Positions 36,531 through 46,200 of a stretch of 64,000 bases of DNA are shown in pieces. The stretch is from assembly GCF_900114995.1 (NCBI RefSeq), contig NZ_FOUX01000004.1:496001-560000 (forward strand). Direction: 5' to 3'. The notes beneath the pieces were generated by a model, which worked only from the letters and a program-made list of their open reading frames with translations, was not told the origin of the DNA and did no database searches. Every line of letters begins with the position of its first letter. Within the stretch, counting starts at the first letter, position 1. Both the position numbers and the translations under genes were made by a program. The DNA comes from Chitinophaga sp. YR627. Its GTDB lineage: Bacteria > Bacteroidota > Bacteroidia > Chitinophagales > Chitinophagaceae.

Positions 36531-39500
36531 TTAGAATCCAACGTTTACGCCCACCAGGAACTGACGCTGGTTTGGATAAGCACCCTCATCCAGACCGAAG
36601 TTGGTAGTACCACCGGTGATCTCAGGATCAATACCGGAATATTTAGTGATGGTGAACAGATTCGCTGCCTGCACATAGATGCGGAATTTCTCGATGCCAA
36701 CGCGCTGTAATACGGCTTTAGGCAATGTATAACCCAGCATCATATTTTTAGCGCGCAGATAAGAACCATTCTCTACGAGGAATGAGTTAGGTACTGTATT
36801 GGTACTGAAAGAACCTTCGTTTTCCTGAATAGGTGCTTTTGCGTTCTGATGATCAGGTCTCCATGAATCGTAGAGTGCTGTTTTACTCTTAGCACCTGCG
36901 AAAGATGGATAGAAGTCAGTCCACCAGCGTACCTGGTTCCAGATCTTGTTACCCTGTACACCATACAGGAAAACAGTGAAGTCAAAATTCTTATAATCCA
37001 GTTCCAGGTTCAGACCATAGCTGAATTTAGGACTTGGATTACCAAGGAAAGTACGGTCAGCTTCAGTGATGATACCGTCACCGTTGGTATCCTGGTAGCG
37101 GAAACGGCCAAGACCAATACCTGTCTGATAAACAGCATTCGGATTGTTGGTGGCCTTCTGTGCCTGGTCATTCGCAGTAGCGATTTCCTGTGTACTGTTC
37201 CAGAAACCTACGGTTTTGTAACCATAGAAGCTGGAGATCGGATGATCGATCGCGTTACGGATAATGAAGTTACCGTTGAAACGACGTGCTTCCAGATCGA
37301 AGTAAGGAGCGTCACCGGAGATGTTTATGATCTTGTTCGTGTAAGTCGTAAAGGTGGCATTCGCTTTCAATACCAGGTCCTTGGTGATGTTGATATTATT
37401 TCCACCAAGGGAGATGTCTATACCATGGTTCTCCATTTCAGCGATGTTAACTGTCGGAGGCGTTGAACGGCCGGCAGTTCCGGAGATCTCTGGCTGGAAT
37501 AACAGGTCTTTAACTTTCTTCTTATAGTAGTCGATGGTGAACTCCAGTTTACCTTTAAACATGGTCGCATCCAGACCAATGTTCATGTTGGTGTTGCTCT
37601 CCCATTTCGCATTCGGGTTACCGATCGTTGTTCTGAAGAAGCCGGAATTCAGGTTATTGGATGTACCACCCAGGTCATAGAAGGAAGAACCCTTGTTCAG
37701 ACCAAACTGAGTATATGCGTTTGCAGGCGCAACGTTCAGCTGGTTACCCATTATACCGTAACCACCTCTGATCTTTAAGTCAGACAACCAGGCCACCTGT
37801 TTCAGGAAAGCTTCCTGAGAGATACGCCAGCCTGCACTCACAGCAGGGAACCAACCATAGCGATAGTTAGAACCGAAACGGCTGGAACCATCACGACGGA
37901 TAACAGCGCCCAACAGGTATTTGTCCAGCAGACTGTAGTCTAAACGACCAAACAGGGAGAACAGACCATCCGTGAACCTGTCACTGGAGTTGGTTACAGT
38001 ACCTGTACCAGATACCAGTGTAGTGAAGTTAGGATCGAAGATGAAGTAGTTCTGTGTAGTACCGGATACCAGACGACCATGGTTATCGAAGGCTTCTGTA
38101 CCTAACAATACCTTGATATCATGCACCTTGTTGAAGTTCTGCTGATACTGGATAGTATTACTCCAGGTCCAGTTGTAACCGCTGGTAGCAGCTTCTGTAT
38201 AAGAGTTTACTTTATTGTTCTCTGCATTTTCATACTCCGGATACACGAAGCTATGATTGGATGAAGAATATACTTCACCACCGAAGGTAGTGCGGAAAGT
38301 AAAATGCTGCAGGAAATCTACTTCACCATATACGTTACCCAGTAAACGGTTGCCAAGACCACGGTTATCTTTTGTACGGTCCTGGATCGCTACAGGGTTA
38401 CGGGCGTTACCCAGCTGTGCGCCATTGGTACTGAATGAACCGGCGAAATTGCCTCTGATATCATGAACAGGAATGATCGGCTGCTCACGGAATGCCATAC
38501 CGATACCGCTACCTTCTGTCAATGCAGTGATACGTGGGTTATCGATCACGGAGAACTCCAGATTTTCACCGATACGTACATGTTTACCTACATTGAAATG
38601 GCTGTTGGAACGGATGGAATAACGTTTCAGATAGGTATTCTGCAGCGTTCCTTTCTGATTGAAGTAATAGAAGGAGAGATAATAAGCTCCCTGATCACTG
38701 GCGCCGCTTACAGATATGTTATGGCTGGTGATATAAGCTGGTTTGAAGATTTCATGGAACCAGTCAGTACCGCCTTTATTCGCCCTCGTAATTCTGTAGA
38801 AGTTATCCAGATCAGAAGGGTTTTTATAGAAAGGATTGACATTATATTTTGAAGGATCTACGTTAGGATCGCCTTCCATCAGACCACCAGGTGCAATATA
38901 ATCCGGCAGTCTTGGAGTAGCACCGCTACCATAAAGACCATCGTTATATACTACGTTAGGATCTGTGTTTTTCAACGCCATCCATTTGAGATCGGCCATT
39001 TCCTGTGGATTCAGGATATGCCATACGTTTCCACCTTTCGGACGTTGTGTACCATAATACCCGTCATAGGTAACATGTACTTTACCATCTGCTTTACCTC
39101 TTTTGGTGGTGATGATGATCACACCATTCGCAGCTCTCGCACCATAGATAGATGCAGAACCTGCATCTTTCAATACCTGCATGGAAGCCACATCATAGGG
39201 GTTCAGGTCAACGATGTTCTGGGTTGGTACTCCATCAATAACGTAAAGGGGCGTATTGTTACCGAAAGTGTTCACACCACGGATACGCACCTGTGGTTCT
39301 TCACCCGGCTGACCGGAACCCAGTACAGTGATACCAGATACCTGGCCCTGTAACTGATTGCTCACCTGTGCTGTCGGCTGACGGCTGATCTGTTCTACGT
39401 TTACAACAGATACCGCGCCTGTCAGGTCTTTCTTTTTCTGCGTGGCGTAACCTGTTACAACCACCTCTTCCAGAGAACCTACTTTTTCAGAGAGTACGAT

Positions 39501-39785
39501 ATTCACCGTTGTTGACTCTCCGAGTACGAACTCCTGTTGGGTATAACCTACAAATGAGAACACGAGTGTCTCACCTTTTTTGGCGGTAACGCTGAAGTTA
39601 CCAGCAGGGTCAGTGGCCGTACCCTTACCTGAATTTTTAACTGCCACTGTTACTCCGGGCAAAGGGTTACCGGAAGTCTCGTCGGTGACTTTACCGGTAA
39701 TTTTAGTCTGGGCGAATGCGGCACTGGCAAATAATAACAACAACAACCAGCAACACGCAAAGGTGCGGTAGACATGTCTCTTCAT
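36531..39785 (-). CDS. SusC/RagA-family TonB-dependent transporter
   Basis: About 1084 residues from the ATG at 39785 (MKRHVYRTFACCWLLLLLFA signal). Layout: signal, carboxypeptidase-like regulatory domain (ITGKVTDETSGNPLPGVTVAVKNSG), TonB-box/plug start LEEVVVTGYATQKKKDLTGAV, plug with LYVIDGVPT and DAGSASIYGARAANGVI, then a long barrel with the C-terminal FLVGVNVGF. The open frame continues to 39908 but the signal peptide fixes the start. No linked enzyme, sigma factor or sensor, so the substrate is unresolved. An AT-rich 565-base region with a 17-bp duplication lies upstream. Confidence 0.95.
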   Translation of the reverse strand: MKRHVYRTFACCWLLLLLFASAAFAQTKITGKVTDETSGNPLPGVTVAVKNSGKGTATDPAGNFSVTAKKGETLVFSFVGYTQQEFVLGESTTVNIVLSEKVGSLEEVVVTGYATQKKKDLTGAVSVVNVEQISRQPTAQVSNQLQGQVSGITVLGSGQPGEEPQVRIRGVNTFGNNTPLYVIDGVPTQNIVDLNPYDVASMQVLKDAGSASIYGARAANGVIIITTKRGKADGKVHVTYDGYYGTQRPKGGNVWHILNPQEMADLKWMALKNTDPNVVYNDGLYGSGATPRLPDYIAPGGLMEGDPNVDPSKYNVNPFYKNPSDLDNFYRITRANKGGTDWFHEIFKPAYITSHNISVSGASDQGAYYLSFYYFNQKGTLQNTYLKRYSIRSNSHFNVGKHVRIGENLEFSVIDNPRITALTEGSGIGMAFREQPIIPVHDIRGNFAGSFSTNGAQLGNARNPVAIQDRTKDNRGLGNRLLGNVYGEVDFLQHFTFRTTFGGEVYSSSNHSFVYPEYENAENNKVNSYTEAATSGYNWTWSNTIQYQQNFNKVHDIKVLLGTEAFDNHGRLVSGTTQNYFIFDPNFTTLVSGTGTVTNSSDRFTDGLFSLFGRLDYSLLDKYLLGAVIRRDGSSRFGSNYRYGWFPAVSAGWRISQEAFLKQVAWLSDLKIRGGYGIMGNQLNVAPANAYTQFGLNKGSSFYDLGGTSNNLNSGFFRTTIGNPNAKWESNTNMNIGLDATMFKGKLEFTIDYYKKKVKDLLFQPEISGTAGRSTPPTVNIAEMENHGIDISLGGNNINITKDLVLKANATFTTYTNKIINISGDAPYFDLEARRFNGNFIIRNAIDHPISSFYGYKTVGFWNSTQEIATANDQAQKATNNPNAVYQTGIGLGRFRYQDTNGDGIITEADRTFLGNPSPKFSYGLNLELDYKNFDFTVFLYGVQGNKIWNQVRWWTDFYPSFAGAKSKTALYDSWRPDHQNAKAPIQENEGSFSTNTVPNSFLVENGSYLRAKNMMLGYTLPKAVLQRVGIEKFRIYVQAANLFTITKYSGIDPEITGGTTNFGLDEGAYPNQRQFLVGVNVGF

Positions 39786-40266
39786 AACGTGAAACGTTTT
39801 TTTTTGGTTAATAAAAAGCCTGTTCGGGCCTGGAGACTGCTTTTCGTTGGCAGGTACAGGCACGAAAAATGACCGGGTTAAATCAATATCCTGGTCTAAG
39901 AGGGACAATATATAACTCCTTACTTCAGATTAACTCCAATACTGAGCTGCTACGCAGTTCAGCGTAAATACATCCAATCAGTTGTTTTACCTGGGAATTT
40001 TGGTACACACAGTTTTAAAAGAGTACAGTTTAGTTTTGAGTACAGTTTAGTTTTTTCATACACGTGTTAACATCAAATTTTAGGGAACATGGAAATTAGA
40101 TTTTGGTTACGCTTTATACACACACTAAAATTTCAATTGTTAACTGTATAACAAGGTAACACATTCGTTTAATTTAAGCAAGACAACCTGTAAATTTTTA
40201 ATCAGCTTTTAAGAATTTAGTACTAGTTTTTTCAAATCTTAAATAAATAGGCCCTTCCGGGAACCG
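39786..40266. other. Long AT-rich region upstream of the second susC
   Basis: No gene seen. Holds the 17-bp duplication described separately. On the minus strand I find no good TTTG-N20-TAnnTTTG match, so the susC promoter remains unplaced. Confidence 0.5.
40021..40054. repeat. 17-bp tandem duplication upstream of susC
   Basis: GAGTACAGTTTAGTTTT occurs twice, directly adjacent (40021-40037 and 40038-40054). A degenerate third copy (GGTACACACAGTTTT) lies at 40002-40016. It is about 240 bases upstream of the susC ATG. Confidence 0.85.
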
Positions 40267-40337
40267 GAATTACGAATGACGGAAGTCCTGCAGCAGTAAA
40301 CGTATTTTTTACACTCATTTTTCCACATTCGTAATTC
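40267..40337. repeat. Inverted GAATTACGAATG element
   Basis: Arms GAATTACGAATG (40267-40278) and CATTCGTAATTC (40326-40337) are perfect 12-base inverted repeats with a 47-base AT-rich centre. It sits 13 bases beyond the prfH stop, on its downstream side. Member of the dispersed family. Confidence 0.8.
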
Positions 40338-40350
40338 ACCATTTCCGGCG

Positions 40351-40983
40351 TCATAATTTATCTGTAATGACTTTCACCGCACGGCCTCTTTCCAGCTCAT
40401 TATGTTCCTGCCACTGATCCTGCTGTTTTGCCAGCAGTTGTTCCATCTGCCACGCCATGAACTTCGCTTCCAGTCTTTTCAGACAAAGCTGCTTGTTTTC
40501 TAACTGCGAACGGCTGTCCATCGCCAGTACCTGGATACCCGATGGCAGGTGCGTACCACGTACTGCCGTCTCCACCTTGTTGACATGCTGTCCACCCGGA
40601 CCAGACGCCCGGCAGGACTCCAGTTTCACGTCCTTCAGGTTCCATTCCTGCTGTTTATTCACGTCAAAGACCTCCACACCCACAAACCAGTTCTTTCGTT
40701 TATGGAATTTTCTGAAAGGACTCTGCGCCACCCACTGTATCGTACCCCTCCATTCCTGTATAAACGTCTCAAGGGTCTTGTTGTTCGAAACACCACCCGT
40801 CTGAATGAGTAATACTGCTGATAACAAAGTACCTTTCAAATTGCCTTTTTTGCTCTCCAGTAAGGTGATATCCAATGCTTTTCCACGGGCATCCTTCATC
40901 ATCATCTCCACCACCCGTGCCACTACTCTGCCACATTCCTCCGGACCTCTCCCGGAGGTTACCTGTATAATTGACTTGTTCAT
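40351..40983 (-). CDS. prfH: Peptide chain release factor H (PrfH)
   Basis: 210 residues. A class I release-factor homologue lacking the domains that read stop codons. The catalytic GGQ loop is intact (RASGPGGQHVNKVETAVR, GGQ at 130-132), followed by SGIQVLAMDSRSQLENKQLCLKRL. It starts 4 bases after rtcB ends, so the two are one transcript. The RtcB-PrfH pair is widespread; it is reported to rescue ribosomes whose 16S rRNA has been cut at the decoding centre, PrfH recognising the cut ribosome and RtcB resealing it. Length and motif fit the family. Confidence 0.93.
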   Translation of the reverse strand: MNKSIIQVTSGRGPEECGRVVARVVEMMMKDARGKALDITLLESKKGNLKGTLLSAVLLIQTGGVSNNKTLETFIQEWRGTIQWVAQSPFRKFHKRKNWFVGVEVFDVNKQQEWNLKDVKLESCRASGPGGQHVNKVETAVRGTHLPSGIQVLAMDSRSQLENKQLCLKRLEAKFMAWQMEQLLAKQQDQWQEHNELERGRAVKVITDKL

Positions 40984-40987
40984 TGTA

Positions 40988-42388
40988 CTATTCTTTATAC
41001 ATTCTTACAATACGGGGCAGGAATTTGCCTTCCATTGCCACCAATTCTTCCTGCGCGCCAATGACGCTTTCAATGTCCTTATAAGCCAGCGGATTCTCTT
41101 CCACACTGCCACCTATCAGGGTGACATTCGCCGCCGCCAGCATCTTCTTTAAGGCCGATACCGTCATGCTCTCTCTTGCACGCTTCCGGCTCATCGCTCT
41201 GCCCGCTCCATGCGAAGCAGAATACAATGCCTGTTCTTCACCCTTTCCTGACACCAGGTAGGCCGCCGTTGTCATACTACCGGGAATGATGCCCAGTTCT
41301 CCTTTATGTGCCGGCGTAGCGCCTTTACGGTGTACGATCACCTTACGGCCATCAGCCAGCGTGTCTTCCCAGGCGAAATTGTGGTGATTTTCAATGGTTG
41401 CCAGGCGCTGTATGCCCAATGCTTTAGCCAGATTGATATGGATCCTGTCATGGCAGGCTTTGGCATAATCTCCCGCCAGCTGCATACTCAGCCAGTATTC
41501 CTGTCCTGCCTCACTGTTCATATCCAGCCAGGCCAGTTGCTGCGCCTCTCTTGGCAGCTTACAGGTATCCATCGCGATCTTCGTATAATGCATCGCCACA
41601 TTGGCGCCTAAACCTCGGCTGCCGGAATGTGATAACAACGCCACATAATCCTTTGCCGGTAATCCAAGAGAATTGCCTTCTGCTAAAGTGATCATACCAA
41701 ATTCCACGAAGTGATTACCACTACCGGAACTTCCCAGCTGACGCGCTGCTTTGGCCTGTAGCTTTCTCAGCATTTCGGTCGCCTGAAATGCCGGATCATC
41801 CAGCACTGCATGTTCCTGCGCTACCTCCAGTCCGCCCTCCATACCAAAGTGTGTCCACTCTTTTAACGCGACCTTCATCTGATAACCAAAACGTTTGATA
41901 AAACTCTCTCCTTCATCAAAGATGGATAAAGCCATACGGCAGCCAATATCCACACCAACCGCATAAGGTAACACCGCATTCGCAGTAGCCAGGACACCAC
42001 CGATCGGCAAACCATAACCGGTATGCGCATCCGGCATCAATGCGCCCTGCACAGTCACCGGTAACGACATCGCCAGCTCCATTTGTTTTTTGGCGCCATG
42101 CTCTATTTCCTTTGCACCATATATTTTTAATCTGCCCGTCTGCTCCAGTAAGGCAAACTCCTGGTGATGACACACCTCTTCATGATCAATGAAAGTAGCC
42201 GCTATCTTACCGAGTATTTCATCACGCAGATATTGTTCAGGCGTGGCTTTCACAGCTGCCAGCAATGTGAGCAACTGATCCTTTGTATGATGCTTAAAAT
42301 GTTTTGAAATTGTATTAATGACCAGACTTCTTGCACGGTCATTTGTATAACCGATCTTACTCAGTTCTTTTGTGCGTAAATTGCCCAT
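40988..42388 (-). CDS. rtcB: RtcB-family RNA ligase of the RtcB-PrfH repair pair
   Basis: 466 residues from the ATG at 42388 (MGNLRTKELSKIGYTNDRAR). GTP- and manganese-dependent 3'-phosphate RNA ligase. Key sites are present: MPDAHTGYGLPIGG, the metal ligand stretch VGVDIGCRM (Asp147, Cys150), SGSGNHFVEFG, SHSGSRGLG, ENHHNFAW and the guanylated histidine in LYSASHGAGRAMSRKRA. The open frame extends to 42424 but the extra residues are not family-like. No archease, RtcA or RtcR gene is linked; the only partner is prfH. A consensus promoter lies about 390 bases upstream, giving a long leader. Confidence 0.95.
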   Translation of the reverse strand: MGNLRTKELSKIGYTNDRARSLVINTISKHFKHHTKDQLLTLLAAVKATPEQYLRDEILGKIAATFIDHEEVCHHQEFALLEQTGRLKIYGAKEIEHGAKKQMELAMSLPVTVQGALMPDAHTGYGLPIGGVLATANAVLPYAVGVDIGCRMALSIFDEGESFIKRFGYQMKVALKEWTHFGMEGGLEVAQEHAVLDDPAFQATEMLRKLQAKAARQLGSSGSGNHFVEFGMITLAEGNSLGLPAKDYVALLSHSGSRGLGANVAMHYTKIAMDTCKLPREAQQLAWLDMNSEAGQEYWLSMQLAGDYAKACHDRIHINLAKALGIQRLATIENHHNFAWEDTLADGRKVIVHRKGATPAHKGELGIIPGSMTTAAYLVSGKGEEQALYSASHGAGRAMSRKRARESMTVSALKKMLAAANVTLIGGSVEENPLAYKDIESVIGAQEELVAMEGKFLPRIVRMYKE

Positions 42389-42775
42389 ATGGGTACGAAT
42401 AAATTGTATAGAAAAGTATACCATTCAACAGATGGTGAACGGTGATTTGCGGCAATAAGAACCCTTTCCGCATAGGCGGTTCCACGCTTTCTATACAGGC
42501 ATAACAAGGCCTCCGTTAGTGAATAACGATTATTGCATACTACTATACTGACAGGCAATAAAAACCTTATCAGACAAAGTCTGTTGCAAGCGGCCAGCAT
42601 TACGTACAGGCATTAGCTATACTGATGATGATTGATCATCAATACCTGCGCACGTCCCAATAAATAAATAAGGATTGTATGCCTGAGTTAGGCAGCGGGC
42701 GAAAAGGGTAATATGTGAATACGTTCTGTCATGATTCCTTTCAGTTTTAGAAGTGAGTAATAAGGAATACGGTTG
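42389..42775 (-). other. Long 5' leader of rtcB-prfH
   Basis: If the promoter at 42776-42805 is used, about 380 bases are transcribed before the rtcB ATG. On the minus strand this leader contains a compact GAACC...GGTTC hairpin enclosing CCGC/GCGG near 42460-42485, and an AT-rich TTGATGATCAATCATCATC palindrome near 42622-42645. I found no convincing short gene or known riboswitch. A small overlapping frame at 42361-42600 looks spurious. Confidence 0.4.
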
Positions 42776-42805
42776 CAAAGGTATATATTTTCTATATTAT
42801 ATCAA
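42776..42805 (-). promoter_or_regulatory. Consensus promoter for rtcB-prfH
   Basis: On the minus strand: TTG (42803-42805), 19 bases, then TACCTTTG (42776-42783), an excellent match to the Bacteroidota consensus. It lies in the divergent gap with the TMEM220-like gene. Confidence 0.7.
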
Positions 42806-42840
42806 CTATCTTCGTTTTTTAGCTGATAATTTTTTTCAAC

Positions 42841-43215
42841 ATGAAAATATTCAACATTGTCTGGTGTATACTGTTCATCATTTTCGCCGGACTCCAATAC
42901 AATGATCCTGACCCATATGTATGGGTACCGATTTACCTGTTTGGTGCAGGTTGTTGTTTCCTCGCAGCAAGAGGACGTTTTCACAGGAAAGCATATATCT
43001 TCGGCATCTTCATTTACCTCGTATATGCCGCTTATCTTTTCTTTGATAAAAATGGGGTGATAGACTGGGCAACAGAACATCATGGGGAAAACATCGCTGA
43101 GACAATGAAAGCTGCTAAACCATGGATAGAAGAGACCAGAGAATTCTTCGGACTGTTCATCCTTATCATTGTCTTACTGGCCAACTACTTTTACGCCGGT
43201 AAAAAGAAAGTATAA
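42841..43215 (+). CDS. TMEM220-family small membrane protein
   Basis: 124 residues with four membrane helices: about 3-21, 29-45, 50-67 and 100-119. The opening FNIVWCILFIIFAGLQYNDPDPYVWVPIYL is the TMEM220 signature, a family found in bacteria and animals with no established function. A short amphipathic stretch, EHHGENIAETMKAAKPWIEETREFFG, precedes the last helix. It is divergent from rtcB and followed by a shared terminator. Confidence 0.88.
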   Translation: MKIFNIVWCILFIIFAGLQYNDPDPYVWVPIYLFGAGCCFLAARGRFHRKAYIFGIFIYLVYAAYLFFDKNGVIDWATEHHGENIAETMKAAKPWIEETREFFGLFILIIVLLANYFYAGKKKV

Positions 43216-43242
43216 ACAGTACTAACATAAAGGTATAAACGT

Positions 43243-43278
43243 AAACAGGGTATCTGCCAACCGGCGGATACCCTGTTT
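43243..43278. terminator. Bidirectional terminator between TMEM220-like and ThuA-fusion genes
   Basis: A 12-bp stem, AAACAGGGTATC / GATACCCTGTTT (43243-43254 with 43267-43278), with a GC-rich loop and T-rich flanks on the plus side. It ends two convergent genes. Confidence 0.8.
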
Positions 43279-43298
43279 CGTTTATCTGAACAATACTT

Positions 43299-46200
43299 TT
43301 ACTTACTCAGCAGCTGGAATGTGGTAATACCCAGATTACCCTTCTCAGCCGGATCAGCAGCTTTAAGACGTACATACAACGTATGTTTCTTTCCATCTGC
43401 AACTGGCGTAAAATTGATGCTCGCTGTGTTTGGCGCTTTCGCTTTCGCTCCCACACCAATCAGTGTTTCTCCCAGTTTCACACCTTCTGCTTTATCCAGG
43501 AATATTTCAACAGTATAACCATATTTCAATGGTTCCTGTGTAAAGTAAATAACATCGATACCTGTTACCGCTGTCAGATCGATTCCATTGTAAGTTACCC
43601 ATCCGTTAGCTGTTGGAATCAACAGTTTTTTACCATCAAATTCGAATGTAGATACCGCATCAGACTTATCAAAAGAAGGTGCAGCGATCTTCGGACTTCT
43701 CAGTGAGATTGCATCAGTACCAGTGATTGGTTTGATACCAGGTCCGCCTTTATCAGTATAGCTGGCCATCAGGTACAATACGCCATTGTCTTTTTCAGGT
43801 TTACCTGTGGTCGGATCAACTGTACCGCTTACTGGTAATGATGGCGCCTGTTTATTAGCACCACCTACTGACATGATATATTCTACCAGCTGATGTGCTT
43901 CTGACTGTGACAAGGTAGGATGCGCAGACATCGCTGTTTCACCCCATACGCCGCCACCACCTTGTATGATCTTGTTAGCAAGATAATCAGGCGCTTTCGG
44001 ATCGTCCTTGTATTTCTCTGCTACCTGTTTGAAGCTTGGTCCGATAGATTTCTCATCTGGCTTATGACAGGTTTTACAGTCACTTGCTTCCATGATATTC
44101 TTACCCGCAATCGCACCGGTAATGATCTGGTGACCCTGCTGTGGCGCCTGTGCCTTGTCATTTCCTTCCATGTATTCCGCTCTCACATACAGATTAGCTA
44201 CATCGATCTTTCCATCAGCTGTAGAACCATCTTCCTTATCATTTACAGCGATATTATAAGCAACTGGCTTACCGGAGAAGTAGAACATCGTGTTACCAGC
44301 TACATTCACTTTCACCTGTGGTGTTTCATTACCTGCATACAATTCGATGCCTTTACTACGTGTGCTGACGCCATTGTTATCCACTACTTCTACAGATACT
44401 GCATATTCACCTGCGGTTGTAAACGTCGCTTCTGTTTCCGGTTCTTTGGTTTCTTTCTTGTTACCATTACCCAGGTACCAGATGTAAGTCAGCTGATCGC
44501 CATCCGGATCGGAAGAACCTTTTGCACTCAGTTTCACTTTGAATGGTAAACCGCCTGACAGTTTATCCACATGGATCTCTGCCAGCGGTGCACGGTTACC
44601 ACCATTGTAATCGATACGAGCCAGACCAGCATCTTTATTCTTACTGAACCAGCCGTTACCATATTCCAATACGTAAATGCGGCCGTCAGGTCCCATTTCC
44701 ATATCGATGATCGCGTTGAATTTGGTATTCGGCATGAAGTCTTCCGTTTTTGACAGGTTGTAATCCTTGTCAAACGTAACCGCTTTTATCCAACCACGTA
44801 CCCAGTCATAGATAAACAGCTTGTTGTTATAGTAATCCGGGAAACGGGTTTCCTTCGGATAGAACTCATTATAATAAACAGGTCCTGCCATTGCATTACG
44901 GCCACCGCTACCCATTGACGGGAAATCCGGAGACTTCGCATAAGGATACCAGATGAACGCTGGTTGTGCAGGCGGCAGATCTTTGATACCGGTGTTGTTA
45001 CGTGAGTTATTCACTGGTTTCGCAGGATCAAATGCCGGACCGCTCTTACCTGTCTCATAATCATACAGGTGGTAAGCATAGTTATTCCCTACGAACATCG
45101 GATAACCGAAGTTGCCCGGTTTCTTTGCCTGGTTGATCTCGTCGTATCCACGCGGACCACGATCCGGTTTATCATCATTTGCATCAGGACCTACTTCACC
45201 CCAGTACACATAACCATTTTTACGGTCAACAGAGATACGGTAAGGGTTACGGGTACCCATTGCAAAGATCTCTGGACGGGTATTGGCCGTGCCTTGTTTA
45301 AACAGGTTACCATCAGGAATGCTGTAGGTACCATCCTCATTGATCTTCAGACGAAGGATCTTACCACGCAGGTCATTGCTATTGGCAGATGTACGACGGC
45401 CATCATATTGCAGATGCCCCGGACGATCGTCCAGCGGACCATAACCATTGCTCACATATTTCTGTCCGGGTTCGTCAAATGGTGTGCTGTTATCGCCGGT
45501 AGAGAGGTATAATAAACCGCCAGGTCCGAAGGTGATAGAACCACCGGTATGGCAGCAGATATTACGCTGTGAATATAACTGGAGGATCACTTTCTCAGAA
45601 GCGGTATCCAGTACATTATTCTCAAACTTGAAGCGGGACAGTCTGTTTACAGAAGTATCCGCAGGAGAATAATAAACATATACATAGTGATTCTTAGCAA
45701 AATCAGGATCCGCCGCTAAACCCAGTACACCTTCCTCTGCATTCACATTCGGTGTCTCTGTTTTGTAATACACACGCAGGAAGCCCGCCTGTGTCAGTTT
45801 ACGGCTGGTCTGATTGAAATACATGATCTCACCACGGCGTTGTGCTACGAGGATATTAAGATCAGGTAAAATGGTCATTTCTGTTGGTTCAAAGAACTCT
45901 CCGGTAATGAGCACATTCTTCGTGAACCTGTTTTCTTCAGGTACACGTAATGTCTTTGCCTGTGCATAATCCAGTAAGGTATTTTTACCGATGGCATATT
46001 TAATACCACCCAGGACATGCGCCAGGAATTCTGGTTCAGAATAAGATTCATTGGTATGTCCTAATTCTGTGTAGAAAGCACGGCCACCATCAAACTCATG
46101 GTACCAGCTGATAGGATGCTCAGGACCATTGGTACCGCCTTCATATGTTTTTTCATCAACAGTGATCAGCTTAGTGGTATTCTTGCTGATCTTTTTGAAG

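Noticed and set aside
42361..42600. A 79-residue minus-strand frame in the rtcB leader
   Set aside because: It overlaps the start of rtcB in another frame, has no conserved features, and the leader looks structural instead.
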